This document shows positions 31,489-43,140 of a stretch of DNA of 64,000 nucleotides, one piece after another. The translations under genes were made by a program, and so were the position numbers. The notes under the pieces were generated by a model. It saw nothing but the letters and a program-made list of their open reading frames with translations, was not told the origin of the DNA and did not search any database. Numbering within the stretch: position 1 is the first letter of the stretch; the number at the start of each line of letters is the position of its first letter. This DNA is from Adiantum capillus-veneris (Eukaryota > Streptophyta > Polypodiopsida > Polypodiales > Pteridaceae), in assembly GCA_014529385.2 (NCBI GenBank), contig CM043945.1, positions 150,110,241 through 150,174,240 on the forward strand, in the 5' to 3' direction.

Positions 31489-34336
31489 ATGCAAGCTACT
31501 GAGAAAGCAAAGAAGAGGATGACCCAAAAAGAAAAGCTGCAAGAATTGCCACCATACCATTTGGAGCCGAGTTCAGTAAAAACGGTCAAGGTAACCTACC
31601 TATCAAAAGAACAACTTGAAGAACACAACACCACAGTCTTCACCGGCCGGTTCAAGAGTAAAGATGGAAATCAAGTAGACTTGCAGATGCTACCCAAAGA
31701 AGTTTATGATGTAGCCGTGAAGCCATCAACAAAAGAAGCCAACAGAAGGTTAGGACTTTGAGAATTCTACGATCAAGATCCATGTGGAGTAGACTTCCAG
31801 AGAGCTTATGAACTAATCTGGATTTGTTCAGATCACGGATCAGCAAGGACAGAAAGTTGAAGTGGTAATTAACAAAGACATAGTGGTCGAAGCACTAAAA
31901 CTGGTTTGACAATGAGGGCCAGAGATAGGAAGACAGCTGGTACATTCACCAAGGGTGCCAACTGCCACCACCTTCTCTGACCTTATACTAAAGCAAGTAG
32001 AGGATCCCGCCCGTCTTTATCACCAGCACTTCCACTTCCTCGCAAAGAGACCACCAAGATACACTATTCGAAATCATGCGGTTGCAAGCACCTTCACGTA
32101 GGTGTTGAAGTCAACACCAAGGCAAACAATAGATCATGCTCAGTATGTGCTTACAACACTCAAGAGCACAAAGAAGGAAGGAAGAGTAACATATTTGGGA
32201 GCTCCAGAAGTTCTAACCCGAATTGCATACCATGCCATTGGGATGGCCGATAACTTGCCACTAGCTCCAAATAAGAAGACATGGATAGTCACAGCTCAAC
32301 CCTCTCCACGAGCCACTAGATCAAAGAAGAAAGAATCTATAAATCGGATGAAGAATCAGCAGAGAGCTCACCTAAAGCCCATAGCAGCAAAGAGAGTTCG
32401 GACAATGAGGAAAAAAGGGCAAGGAGAGAAGAGATGAAAAGAAAGGTAGCGGTGGACGCCCATCAGGAAGAACCTCAAAAAAAAAAAAAAAGTTTGAAAG
32501 AGAGAAAGAATCTTATGAACGGACTCGCCAAGCTACCAACTGACAAATCCAATGAAGGCGAGGAAACAAAAGGAGAAGAGAAACAAGATGAGAAAGCCAA
32601 TCATGAACAACCCAAGGAAAAAGACAAAGATGAGGCCAAACCTTCTACAACACCACATGCAGAATCAACTGGACCATCAAGCAGAATCCACTGAACCGTT
32701 TAAAGAGCCGCAAGCCAAATCTGATGGACCTTCTAAACAGCCTCATGTAGAATCTGAAGAATGGGGAACAATGGATGAAGTTATCATCCATGTTAATGAA
32801 TATGCAAAGCAGATGCAGATGATGATGGAGAAGATGCGAACAACAGCTCTTAGCCACAGTGCTAAAGCTCAAGAGTTGGAACAAGTGATTGATGCTTTCC
32901 AAGGCGAGCTTGAAGACATGATGAACATCATTGAAAATCTCCAAGGCCAGATCAAAGAGCTCAAGAACGAAGCAGAGAAACACCAAAGTGTCAAGGAAAA
33001 GCAACAAAAAGAGATGGAAGAATTAGGGGAGCTTCTCACCAAGCTATCAGATGCATATAAAAGCAAGGACCTATAGCTGACTGAAGTAACAAATGAACTT
33101 TTGAGCACTACTCAGTCTGTACAAAAGCTCCAAGTACGATTGAATGTAGCAAATGCCTCTTTGCAATAGTCAATACAGAGAATCAATGACCAAGCGGCAT
33201 TCTTAAAGCAAATCACGGAAAACCTAGCAGTAGCTTCTCTCAAGGGGACATATGAAGTTTACAAGACTTTGGAAAAGAGAAACAAAGACCTGGAACTTGA
33301 GTTGAAGCTGGAACAAGCACAAAGAAGGGACCTCGCCCTAATGCGTGTACAAAGAGTAGAGTAGTTGCTTAAAGAGATAGAGGACTTAAAGAGAGCCAAT
33401 CAGCTACTGAGAGAAGGGAACATGGAAGCTTAGGAGGAGGTAGGTACATCTGAACAACCAAATCTAGACATACCATCAGTCTCCTTTGCAGAAATGGAAA
33501 CACAGTCAATAAAAGGGCAGACATGAGGTTTTGAACTCCAAGTACCAATCACCGAAGAGGAACACGTGCCAATGGTCTAACTCTCTAAAGCTGAAAAAGA
33601 TGCACTTAAAGAGCAGATTGTTCATGAAGTGGATGCTAAATGGAAAGCGGATATGGATTGGGAGTTGAGAGTTCTTTACTCTGTCAATGTAACACAACTC
33701 ACTCCCAACCAAATCAATTCTCAATGGCATCAACAATCACCACCCTACTCTTTGATAAAGGTGGAGCTACTGCAAGTAAAAGAAAGACTTTACAAGGATA
33801 CACAAAGAAGAAGGTCAGATTCTCTCCACCCCAAATGGAGAAAAAATTGGCTCAACAAACACTGGTATCTCATTTTGTTTACAAAAGAACCTGTAGCAAT
33901 CCAGAAAGACCCAACATTCTCTCCTGTACCAAGGGCAAGGACATGGCAAGCACATGAAGCATTAAAGAAGAAGAGGCCGACCTGGCTTAACTACCCAAAA
34001 CTGCCAGCTCTAGAGCAAGGACTGGAAACTGAAGAATACATGGTGAAAACCCTAGCGGGTGCCATGAACTTCTTCAAGAGCCTCCCTGACCTCTCATGTG
34101 CAATGCTATATAAAATCTGCAGAATGCTGCTCACATGCATCCAAGTTTTTCATGAGCCTGAGCAAGTAGGAGCCCCATGGATGTCCTTCTTAGAAGGTAA
34201 CAAAGGCTTGTGCTATGGTTTGAGTGGGAAACCTTCAGAAGAAGTCCTTTATGACTTCTATGCCAAATGTATGTTCTTGCCATCAAGCAATATGTTGGCA
34301 TTCGAAGAAGCTTTTTACACAGGATTCATCACATAG
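31489..34336 (+). pseudogene. E4 additional ORF: unassigned protein with coiled coil
   Basis: A former single reading frame of about 900 codons just before the PPT. The part from 31489 reads KEKLQELPPYHLEPSSVKTV and MLPKEVYDVAVKPSTKEANR. After a frameshift near 31790 comes a folded-looking region, LKSTPRQTIDHAQYVLTTLK and GAPEVLTRIAYHAIGMADNL (32102-32300). Then a Lys/Glu-rich low-complexity part, and a long heptad-like coiled coil at about 32770-33420 (AKAQELEQVIDAFQGELEDM, LENRNKDLELELKLEQ-like). The C-terminal domain at 33629-34336 includes LETEEYMVKTLAGAMNFF and SNMLAFEEAFYTGF. 32670-34336 is one frame interrupted by about six stops. I recognise no enzyme domain. Position and size resemble the additional ORFs of Tat-type gypsy elements, a positional analogy only. 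Confidence 0.6.
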
Positions 34337-34567
34337 CGTAGTACAAAGATTTTTGGGCCAGTGATCAACAATCTGACATGCAAGGTTTGTTGGATATTTA
34401 GCCATAGAACCAAAAAATAAAGTCACTATTCAGTTTTTGCAAGTCCCTGAGAAAGAACGATGCATCAGATATCAAAAACTTGCTTCAAGCACTTAAAGAC
34501 CACCTCGCTAGTCGTCAACCCAAAGACTATTTCAGTCCATGAAACTGTGTCAAGGGATGACACAGTC

Positions 34568-34581
34568 GAGGAGGGGGGGAA
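34568..34581 (+). other. E4 polypurine tract
   Basis: GAGGAGGGGGGGAA directly before the TG of the 3' LTR. Confidence 0.88.
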
Positions 34582-35494
34582 TGTTAGCAGCAAGCTAACC
34601 CATGTAACATTTTTCGGGAGCTTTATTGTAAAAACACTTATTCTTTTGAAAATCGGGAATATTGTAACTCCTATTTGCCAAGTGGATATTGTAATCTATG
34701 CGCTGAAGCTATAAGCTTCTCGATTGTATCAATTTATCCTTAGTTTGAGCTCCCAAATGATTAATTTTTGACCAAAGAAACCTTGGTTAAGGTATAAAAG
34801 ACAAATTTGTAAAGTTATTATTAATTTTTTGGATAAGAAATACATAACATGAGCTGACGACACTCACTTCTCTCTTTCTGATGCTTCCTTCTCCTTTGTT
34901 AGTTGTCACATTGTAGTGCGCGTCTGTTGCGTTGCAACCACAGGTAAGAGCTCTACGCATTGACGTAAACATATCATGGCAAATCGTAGCTTTTGGCATC
35001 GCCAACTCGCGGCCTAATTTCATCATAAGTAGGATTTTAAGCTAAGAAATCACAAAGTAAGCATAGATGGGGTATTGCGGCATCATTGCTAAGCATTTAG
35101 ATGCATTCGGGGTCAGAAACGACTAGGTCAAAATCTCACTACTGTTAATGATCGCATTGTTTTCACTTCATTGAAAGTGAGATTTAAGATCATAAGCATG
35201 TATGCTTAGGTCCTATATACTTGTCCTAGAAGTTTCGTAACATTCGAATGTCGTTTGATGCTGTAACAATCATGTTTTGTTTGCCGATTAGTGAGACTAG
35301 CTTTTGATGACTTAGGTCGTTTGAGTGTAGCTTGTGTTAGATGCAAGTTGTCTGTTGTTTTCCAAGAGATTGACACCGTCTTGTAGCCTCTATGCACTAG
35401 TCGAATCAACTTCGTCCTATGGATTGACAATTATGTTCGTGGTTCTCGCTATGTCTGCAATAAGATAAGAGTGAGGTTAGGAAACCCATCCACA
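34582..35494 (+). repeat. E4 3' LTR
   Basis: TGTTAGCAGCAAGC to CCCATCCACA; likely TATA box TATAAAAG at 34793-34800. Homologous to the 5' LTR over its length, with scattered substitutions and small indels. Confidence 0.87.
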
Positions 35495-35717
35495 TTGGTT
35501 TTAACTCTAGATAATGTCGTATAGACTAAGCCATGTGTGTGTGCTTTTTCAGTTGAGAAGGCCATGGTTCTAGAGGTAGGCCTTGGGATCATTGGATAGT
35601 TCTTACTGCTGCTTGTTGAATGGGGAATTGTGTTCTAGATAGTTTGGTTTTGGTGGTTTTTGATATTTGGAACTTCTTTGTGATTGAAAATATATATGTC
35701 CACATGGAGTTTTTGCT

Positions 35718-35836
<119 letters not shown>

Positions 35837-36343
35837 ACATACTTCATAGTGATCAAGCCTAAAATATATACATTAAAATAGCTTCAAGGTAAAAAGGTGA
35901 AAGATCATGATGGCCAGCTAAGGAAGTGCTATGAAACAAGGTGAAGTGAGGACCCATCCACATGCTAAGGAAGTGCTATGAAAAAAGGTGAAGTAGGGAT
36001 CTATCTACATGGAGGGAGGGGTAACAAAGTGCTCGTGTAGCAAATGGAATATTTGGTGGTGTACAAGAGAGGGATTCTAAGATATTAGGAGCAAGAAATA
36101 TTTAGTGAAATGGTGACCAAAGAGTGTCATTAGCTCCTATAAAAGTGGCAAGAGTTATTTTTTTGTCAGACATGGTCCAATGTGGGATTGTGGAATGTGG
36201 TTTTATGTAGAGAAAGAAGTTTGGCTAATTTTTGATAGTGTTTGAAGAGACTAGCTCATTCCATATTGGGGATCACAGTGGCTTGAACTGAAGTGCTCTA
36301 AGGACTACTCCCCTAGTTGCCTTTGGGTTATTTGCTTGTAGTC

Positions 36344-37125
36344 ATGCCACCCAAAAGAGTTGCCCATGGAAGAATGGGGAATCCAGAATGTGTTAGTTTA
36401 GCACAAGAGGAGTCAAAGTGTGGCTTGACACTGACATGGAGGCTGGTAATAATGAGACCAATCAGAGCTTGGATCAGCAAGAGGCTTGGAAGCAGGAGGA
36501 CTTCCAACTCCCGAAGGGGTCCAAGCGTCGAGATTGGAGAGAGAAGAGAGGCACTCTTAATTGGCCAAATCTTAGAAGAAGGCTAAGAGCAAAACCAGAA
36601 AGCACAATGATGAATATGAAGGTAACAGAGGCAGACATAGGTTAGGACATCGAAAGACTAAAAGGAAACCAGATCTAGACACAGTAACTGAAACGAATGA
36701 TGCCGACCATTGGGAAGCAGACACTAATCACAATAATAAGAAGTAGTCGAGAGAGAGCAACTCTAATTCAAAGACAAGACCAAACACCATGGCATATCCA
36801 CTTATGTACAAATTCCCTCTAGTATTCAAAGGGGGCAAGAAAGACGACCTAGATGTTCACATTCAAACTTTCAAGCAAATTGCAGAGCTCAAGAACATTC
36901 ATGAAGATGAATGGGGAAACTATTTTCCTCAAACATTGAAGAATGCACCTCAAAAATGGTACTACCATTATCTAGACTACTAGCTCCAAACATACAATAA
37001 GCTAATCAATGCATTCAAAATTGAATATTTAGATAATAGAGGAGATGAAGATATTCTTTGTGAGCTAGACAAAATCAAACAAGGAAAATTGTCAGTTCAC
37101 ACTCATTCAATGAATACGCAATAGG
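36344..37125 (+). pseudogene. E7 gag
   Basis: The ATG at 36344 begins MPPKRVAHGRMGNPE. A frameshift follows near 36420 into GSKRRDWREKRGTLNWPN. The core at 36789-36983 reads YPLMYKFPLVFKGGKKDDLD, VHIQTFKQIAELKNIHEDEW and NAPQKWYYHYLDY, the usual retrotransposon gag helices. After a TAG it continues INAFKIEYLD and LCELDKIKQGKLSV. It ends before a zinc knuckle. Confidence 0.72.
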
Positions 37126-37210
37126 TATTTGTACCAAAAAGGAAGCAAAATCATTGGCCAAATGAAAAGGAGGGGCTCCAAAATCGATTACTCCCCCATA
37201 TGACTAGGAG

Positions 37211-37960
37211 GTGGAATTATGGAATCTCAGCATGGATGAGGACCCTAAGATGGTCAAGATTAACAAGCATCTAAAGCTGGAGATTAAAGAAAAGTCCATA
37301 GCGTTATTTTTAAAATACAAAGATGTATTTGCATGGGAACACACAGACCTAAAATGTGTTGATCCTAAAGTGTGTCAGCATAGGATATCACTGAAGCCCA
37401 ATGCCAGACCAATTAGATTGCATAGATATAGAATGAATCCCAACTATGCTAAGAAGATCAAGGAAGAGATCAAAAATCTCCTTAAGGTACAAGTTATTAT
37501 TGAGGTAGCGAGCAGTGACCGGGTCTTCCCAGTTCCTAAGAAAAATGGGAAGTTAAGGGTATGTGTAGACTGCAGGAAGCTAAATTGTAAATCTATTAAA
37601 GATCCCTTTCCATTCCCATTTACTGATATGTTGCTATACGAGATAGCAAGCCACAGGATATATATATTTAAGGACGATAATAATGGCTACAATCAATTGA
37701 AGATCGCATTAAAAGATCATGCCAAAACAATGTTCATCCACTGAATGGGGAGCATTTATGTCCCTCGAGATGTCATTTGAACTTTGTAATGCTCTAGCCG
37801 CCATGTTTAAGTGGTTATGATGGAAATATTTAGTGAATTCTTGCACAAGTCCTTGGCAATGTTTATGGATGATTTCACTATCTTCTCCAGTGAGGAAATG
37901 CATCTACTCTTCTTGGAAATGGTTTTTGAGAGATGCCAATAGAAGAGTTTTTTCTTGAAC
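37211..37960 (+). pseudogene. E7 reverse transcriptase N-terminal part
   Basis: 37211-37744 reads FLKYKDVFAWEHTDLKCVDP, ARPIRLHRYRMNPNYAKKIK, VFPVPKKNGKLRVCVDCRKL, SIKDPFPFPFTDMLL and FKDDNNGYNQLKIALKD, matching gypsy RT fingers and palm; the usual catalytic FLDxxSGYNQ appears as FKDDNNGYNQ. A TGA follows at 37742. The rest (about 37745-37960) is shifted and only weakly recognisable (FAMFMDDFTIFSSEE around 37857, a YxDD-like MDD box). Confidence 0.75.
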
Positions 37961-38099
37961 CCTTTTAAATCAATTCTCATGGTTATGTAAAGGCCAGCTT
38001 CTAGGACATATTGTCTCTCAAAATGGCATTGAGATTGCAACAATAAGATTATGTCTGTTCAACAAGCCAAAGCATCAACAAATGCATCTGAACTGAGTT

Positions 38100-38870
38100 C
38101 TTTCATAGGATACACTATTTTTTATACCAAATTTATCCATATGTTTGCAGCTAAGGAACTTCCCTTATATAAATTAACCAAGAAAGAGAAAAAGTTCACT
38201 TGGACATAGGAATTTGAAAAGAGTTTCCATAGTTAAAGGAGGTGATCAACAAGAAGCCAATCCTTTGCCAACCAAACTGGGACATAATTTTCCATATGCA
38301 TGTGGACACATTTGGAATGGCGATGGAAGATTTATTTGCCCATCTTGATGTGAAGATGGACTATCCAATCTACTTTGCTAGCCACTGGTTCAGATCAGCT
38401 AAACAAGGATACTCCACTACAGAGAGAGAATCACTAGGAATAGTTTTCAATGACACAAAGTTTAGATACTACTTGTAGCACAAATAATTTCGTTTATTTT
38501 GATCATCAGGAACTCCTATTTTTGATCAACAAAGTGATCATTCAAGGAAGAGTGATCAGATGGATGATGTTTCTAATGGAATCTAAATTTAAGATCTTCC
38601 ATAAGCTAGGAAAGACACATTGTGGTGCAAATTTTCTATCAAGAAGTACAGAGGGCATCTTTGACACATCATTGAGGGATGATCCAATAGATGCTAAGCT
38701 ATTTAAGAATGCAACAATAGAAGGACCAGATCCAACATGGCAGACATGTATGAATTCCTTTAGTTTGGAAGCTTTCCAAAGGATTGGTCCCAAAAAACCA
38801 AAAGGCACTGATCATAAAGAGTTTGAAGTTCACTATCATTGGAGGAGCTATGTGTAGATTAGGTATTGAT
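38100..38870 (+). pseudogene. E7 RT connection, RNase H and integrase zinc-finger region
   Basis: KKPILCQPNWDIIFHMHVDT, YPIYFASHWFRSAKQGYSTT and ERESLGIVFNDTKFRYYL correspond to gypsy RNase H. After stops, VYFDHQELLFLINKVIIQGR, VIRWMMFLMESKFKIFHKLG and KTHCGANFLSRS complete it; the final motif normally reads GAxNxxADxLSR, so the Asp is lost. Acidic linker sequence follows, and VITKAHSGDAGGHFSTNITY (38930 region) is the start of an integrase H-H-C-C finger. Confidence 0.72.
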
Positions 38871-39140
38871 GGGGTATTTTGCAGATGTGTGCCTATGCAA
38901 GGGAGAATGCAAGTTATCACAAAGGCTCATAGTGGGGATGCAGGTGGCCACTTTTCCACTAATATTACTTACAAGAAAATCCTCCAAGTGGGCCTTTGGT
39001 GACAAACCATGATGGCCAATGTTAGGGCATTTTGAAAAACCTGCGGTATTTTTTAGCAGATGGGAAGAATGACAACCACTGGGAAGACTGACAACAATTG
39101 ACATGACACTTCTGACTCTAGTACAACCACTAGACTGTTC

Positions 39141-40060
39141 ATGAAGTGGGTATTGGACTTCATGGGTCTATTTAAGAAGATTTCTCCTAAGAAAAACAAG
39201 TATATCATAATGGCTACTTTCTATGTAAGCAAGTGGGTTGAAGTTAAAGCATTGCTAGATAACACTACAAAATCAACAACAATATTTTTGTATGAGAATA
39301 TCATTTTCAGACATGGATGTCCCATCAAGATAGTCTCAACTCAAGATACACACTTCATGAATGAAATAATTCAGGTATTGATTGAGCTATTTTCAACTAA
39401 GCACTACAAAACCATGCCATACTATCCTAGGTGCAATGGCCACGATAAAAGTAGTAACAAAATCATAAAGACAACTCTAACAAAGGTACTGCAGAAAGAG
39501 CCACATTAGTGGGATGCAAATCTTCAGATAACATTACGGGCTTATAGAAATGTCTACAAAGTTACCACAAGCATGACACACTTCATCATGGTCTATGGTA
39601 CAAAGGCAGTGGTTCCAATTGAGTTTGCAATCCCAAGTCTCAGGCTAGCAGTGGACCATGGTATGGACTTTAACACAAATCTCAAGCAATGCATAACTGA
39701 ACTAGTGCATCTAGATGAGATTGAATAGCATGCTATGTTGGAACAAGAAGTAGTTCAACAATGCAATAAGCACTAGCATGAAATTTAGATCAAGGTAAGG
39801 GAGTTCAATCAAGGGGACTTAGTGTTGCTGTAACAATTTAAGCTAGGATTAAAAAACCCAATCTAAAAATAGCTTGGTTAGGACATTATGCGGTTGATTG
39901 GTGTATTACCCTAGGACAGAGGTAGCCCCAACGACACGAATTTTGGAGATTAGTGCAGACTCTAATGAAAAACCTCTGAACTTATTTCACATTGTCAAAT
40001 ATAAACCATTGGAAATATTCCAAAATTCAAAGAAGGGGGAAAGAAAATGTAGAAAATGGG
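39141..40060 (+). pseudogene. E7 integrase core and C-terminal part
   Basis: WVLDFMGLFKKISPKKNKYI, IMATFYVSKWVEVKAL, RHGCPIKIVSTQDTHFMNEI (second catalytic Asp) and PYYPRCNGHDKSSNKIIKTT. In active gypsy integrases the last motif is NGQxExxN with the catalytic Glu; here Lys is at that place. After a TAG at 39509, LRAYRNVYKVTTSMTHFIMV and YGTKAVVPIEFAIPSLRL match the integrase tail, then REFNQGDLVLL near 39800. Several stops. Confidence 0.78.
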
Positions 40061-40069
40061 AAAAGTCCC

Positions 40070-40777
40070 CGTTAAGTATGGAACTTGATGTACCCCTTGT
40101 AATTTTTAGTAGTTAAAACGCACATTTGTAAGGCCCCCAATATGAGGAGAAGTTGTCGTGTGTAAGAAAAATCACTCACCCGAAAAACAAAAAATTCACG
40201 CCCAGTCTTGAGCTTGTTTGTTGGAATATTATGGCTGGATGGTGACCGAAAAGTGATCAAAAAATGATCCATCAGTTGGTCGGTGGTCAATGGCGGTAGT
40301 CGGTGGTCAAAAATCAATGGCCGGTGGACAATTTCAAGCGAACTTGTCTTCTCAAGGACGGCCACACATGGGTGCATTGGAGAGTCCAACTTGGACTACA
40401 CAAGGGCAGTTACACATGGTTGCCTCTCATGAGAGAGGGCATCTTTTTTGGCCTATAAAAGGAGGCCTCTTCTACACAAAAAATGTATTGTGGTTGGTGC
40501 ATTGTGAAGGTGATGTGAGGTGGTGAGAGTGAAACAAGGTGGGAGCTCCATTAAGGGTATAATCCCTTTGTAACCTACTTCTAGTTTGAAGTACTAAATC
40601 CATTGAGTGGATGCTTTCTCGTGGATGTAGCCCAGATTGGGTGAACCATATATATCATGTGTGCTCTCTCTCTCTCTCTCTCTCTCTACTCTATAATCTC
40701 TTGTGCGTGACAATTATCTCTCTCCATTAAGTAAACTACTCTAATATCTACTTAGCTACACCCTATTTCCTAACAAT
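40070..40777 (+). repeat. E8 5' LTR
   Basis: Homologous to the E2 LTRs, shorter in the minisatellite area; TATA box at 40455-40462; ends CCTAACA. Confidence 0.88.
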
Positions 40778-40779
40778 TG

Positions 40780-40791
40780 GTATCAGAGCAA
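40780..40791 (+). other. E8 primer-binding site
   Basis: TGGTATCAGAGC, the exact copia initiator-Met-tRNA site. Confidence 0.9.
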
Positions 40792-40913
40792 GGGTTTTTC
40801 GTAGCTAAAGTATCTCAAGGAAAGGATTCCTTGCATTGTATGGGAGTAATGCCAGAGGAAAGTAATCTCAAGATTGAGAAGTTCAACAGTAAAAACTACC
40901 AACACTAGAAGAT

Positions 40914-41837
40914 TGTTAGCAGCAAGCTAATATGGACACCATTTTTCGGAGTTCTCTTTGTAAAACATTTATTATTTTAATAAATTGGGAATATTGTAAC
41001 TCCTATTTTCTCATATAAACTTTGTAATTTATGAAGCGGGGCTACAAGCTTCCAGATTGTATCAGCCAGTCATTACCCACCTTTGGTAGAACTCCAGATT
41101 ATTAGTTTTGACCACACAAAAACCTTGGCTAAGGTATAAAAGCCAATTTTTCTAAGTTTTTTTTAAAGTTTTGGATAATGAAATACACAGCGTGAGCTAA
41201 CGGCGCTCACTTCTCTCCTTCTCGCGGTTCCTATTCCCTCCCCGGTTGTCACATTGCAGTCGTGTTTGTTGCATTGCAACCGCATGTAAGAGCTCTATGC
41301 ATTGACGTAAGCAGTTCATCGTATTTCATAGCTTTTGGCATCGCCGAACCGCGGCCTAATTTCATCATAATTAGGAATTTACACTTTCAAATAAAAAACT
41401 AAAAGCATAGGCGGGGTATTGGGGCATCATTCCTAAGCATTTATATGCATTCTGGGTCGAAAACGACTAGGTCAAAAATCCACTGCTGTTAAGAATTGCG
41501 ATTTTGGAACTTGACCTAAAGTGGGGTTTGACATAATAAGCATGAGTGCTCAGGTCTTAGAAACTTGTCCTAGAAGTTTCGTTACGTTTGGATGTCATTT
41601 GATGCTACAACGGATGTGAATTGTTTGGCGATGAGTGATTTGCTTTTGGTGATTTCAGTCACTTGAGTGTAGCTTGAGTTAGATGCGAGTTGTTAGTTGT
41701 TTTCTGAGAGATTGACAACCTCTTGTAGCCTCCTTGCACTAGTCGAGTCAGCTTTGTCCCATGGTTTGACAAATTAATTGTGGTTCTCGCTAATACTGCA
41801 ATAAGATAGGATGGTGAGGTTAGACATGCGTCCCACA
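40914..41837 (+). repeat. E9: gypsy LTR inside E8
   Basis: 924 bp, TGTTAGCAGCAAGC to GCGTCCCACA, with TATAAAAG at about 41135. Related to the E4 LTRs and closest to the truncated LTR of E11 (both share AAACATGCGTCCCACA-like ends and the GATTGCGATTTT/GATCTCGATTTT half palindrome). It is followed by its own PBS and not by a second LTR or gypsy internal sequence. Confidence 0.85.
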
Positions 41838-41858
41838 TTTGGCACCGCTGCCGGGGAG
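41838..41858 (+). other. Gypsy-type primer-binding site fused to copia leader
   Basis: TTTGGCACCGCTGCCGGGGA follows the E9 LTR. The next bases GCAAGGTTTTCTCGTAGC are copia leader, not the gypsy leader seen in E4 and E11. Confidence 0.8.
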
Positions 41859-41983
41859 CAAGGTTTTCTCGTAGCTAAAGTATCTCAAGGAAAGGATTCC
41901 TTGCATTGTGTGGGAGTAATGGCGGAGGAAGGTAATCTCAAGATTGAGAAGTTCAACATCAAAAACTACCAACACTAGAAGAT
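41857..41983 (+). repeat. Second copy of the E8 copia leader and gag start
   Basis: Repeats 40789-40913 (GCAAGG...CTCGTAGCTAAAG through CAACACTAGAAGAT) with a few differences. Both copies share the TAG in CAACACTAG where E2 has TGG, so they derive from one already mutated E8. Confidence 0.85.
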
Positions 41984-43140
41984 GCAGATTGAAGACTACC
42001 TCTACTAGAAGAACCTTTATTTGCCACATCGCAACAATGGCAGATGAAGCATGGATTGTCCTTGACCGAAAGCCATTAGGAACGATTTGGCTAAGCTTGG
42101 CGTCAATGGTGGCCTTTAACGTTTTGGAGATAAAGACCACGAAGGACTTGATAAAGTCACTTGACGGCCTTTATAAGAAACCATCCGCCTGCAATAGAAT
42201 ATTTCTCATGAAGCACTTGTTCAATTAAAAAATGGTAGAGAATGGTTCAGTTGCAAAACACCTATAAGAATTTAATACCAACATAAGTCAACTTTGAACG
42301 GTGAAGGTCAATTTTGATGATGAAGTGCGAGCCCTCCTTATACTATTGTCTCTATTGGATAGTTGGGACAGCTTTGTGATGGCTGTAAGTAACTCTGCCT
42401 TCGAGACAAAGACTCTTAAGTTTGATGATGTGGTGGGTGTTCTCCTAAGAAAGGAAATGCAAAGGAGAAGCACATGTGAATCATCAAGTGCTGCATTGTC
42501 AGTGAAAATGAGGGGACGATCGAAGGAGAGGTTGAAAAGCCAAAAGGGTCGTGATCACTCAAGGCAGAGCAAGTCACGCACAAAGTCAGTCCTTGAATGT
42601 TAAAACTGTGGCAAGAAGGGCCATGCCAAAAAGGATTGCTAGTCCAAGAAGAAGAAGGAGTCGGAGTCTCAAGCCAACAAGCCAACAAGCCAACATTGGA
42701 TGCCAATGTGGCAGGTAAAGTAGAGCAAGATGCTCTAATTCTCTTATTAGATAATGTGTCTAATTCTTGGATAGTAGACTTTGGGGCTTCATTTCATGTG
42801 ATACCGCACAAGCAACATTTCCAAGATTACACCAAAGGTAATTTTGGGTATGTATAGTGGGAGATGATCAAGCTTGTGAAATTATCAGCAAAGGTACAAT
42901 TTATGTCAAAACTGCTAATGGAAATGAATAGAAGCTTAAAGATGCTAGGCATGTTCCTTCTCTTTGCAAAAATCTAATCTCTACAGGACAATTGGATGAT
43001 GAAGGTCACAAAATTGCATTCGGAACAAACGGTGGAAGATCTCAAAGGGATCTTTGGTGGTTGCCAAAGAAAAAAAGGTTGGTACACTTTACTTGTGTAA
43101 TGTCAATACAAAATCTTCAACTTGTGCAACATCTATAGAA
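41919..43140 (+). pseudogene. E8 Gag-protease
   Basis: The ATG at 41919 begins MAEEGNLKIEKFN and meets TAG after 18 codons. Further parts: RKPLGTIWLSLASMVAFNVL (42060s), ALLILLSLLDSWDSFVMAVS (42330s), a knuckle at about 42594-42640 with its first Cys codon next to a stop, and protease WIVDFGASFHVI at 42768, where the catalytic DSG is DFG. Compared with E2 about 17 bp are missing near 42030. At least six stops and frameshifts. Confidence 0.85.

Larger units (their letters stand above)
36344..40060 (+). mobile_element. E7: degenerate Ty3/gypsy element
   Basis: Gag, RT, RNase H and integrase remnants in gypsy order on the plus strand. No LTR could be paired; the left end is unclear and the right end meets the 5' LTR of E8 at 40070. 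The gag is the same family as the minus-strand remnant at 8946-10100. The protease region appears deleted between about 37120 and 37210. Every domain is interrupted. Confidence 0.78.

Noticed and set aside
40780-40791. tRNA gene fragment at the TGGTATCAGAGC sites
   Set aside because: Only 12 bases complementary to a tRNA 3' end, placed next to an LTR; it is a primer-binding site.
40914-41837. Ordinary solo LTR of a gypsy element
   Set aside because: A solo LTR should be flanked by a short target duplication and lack the PBS. Here the PBS is present and about 125 bp of copia leader is duplicated on both sides.
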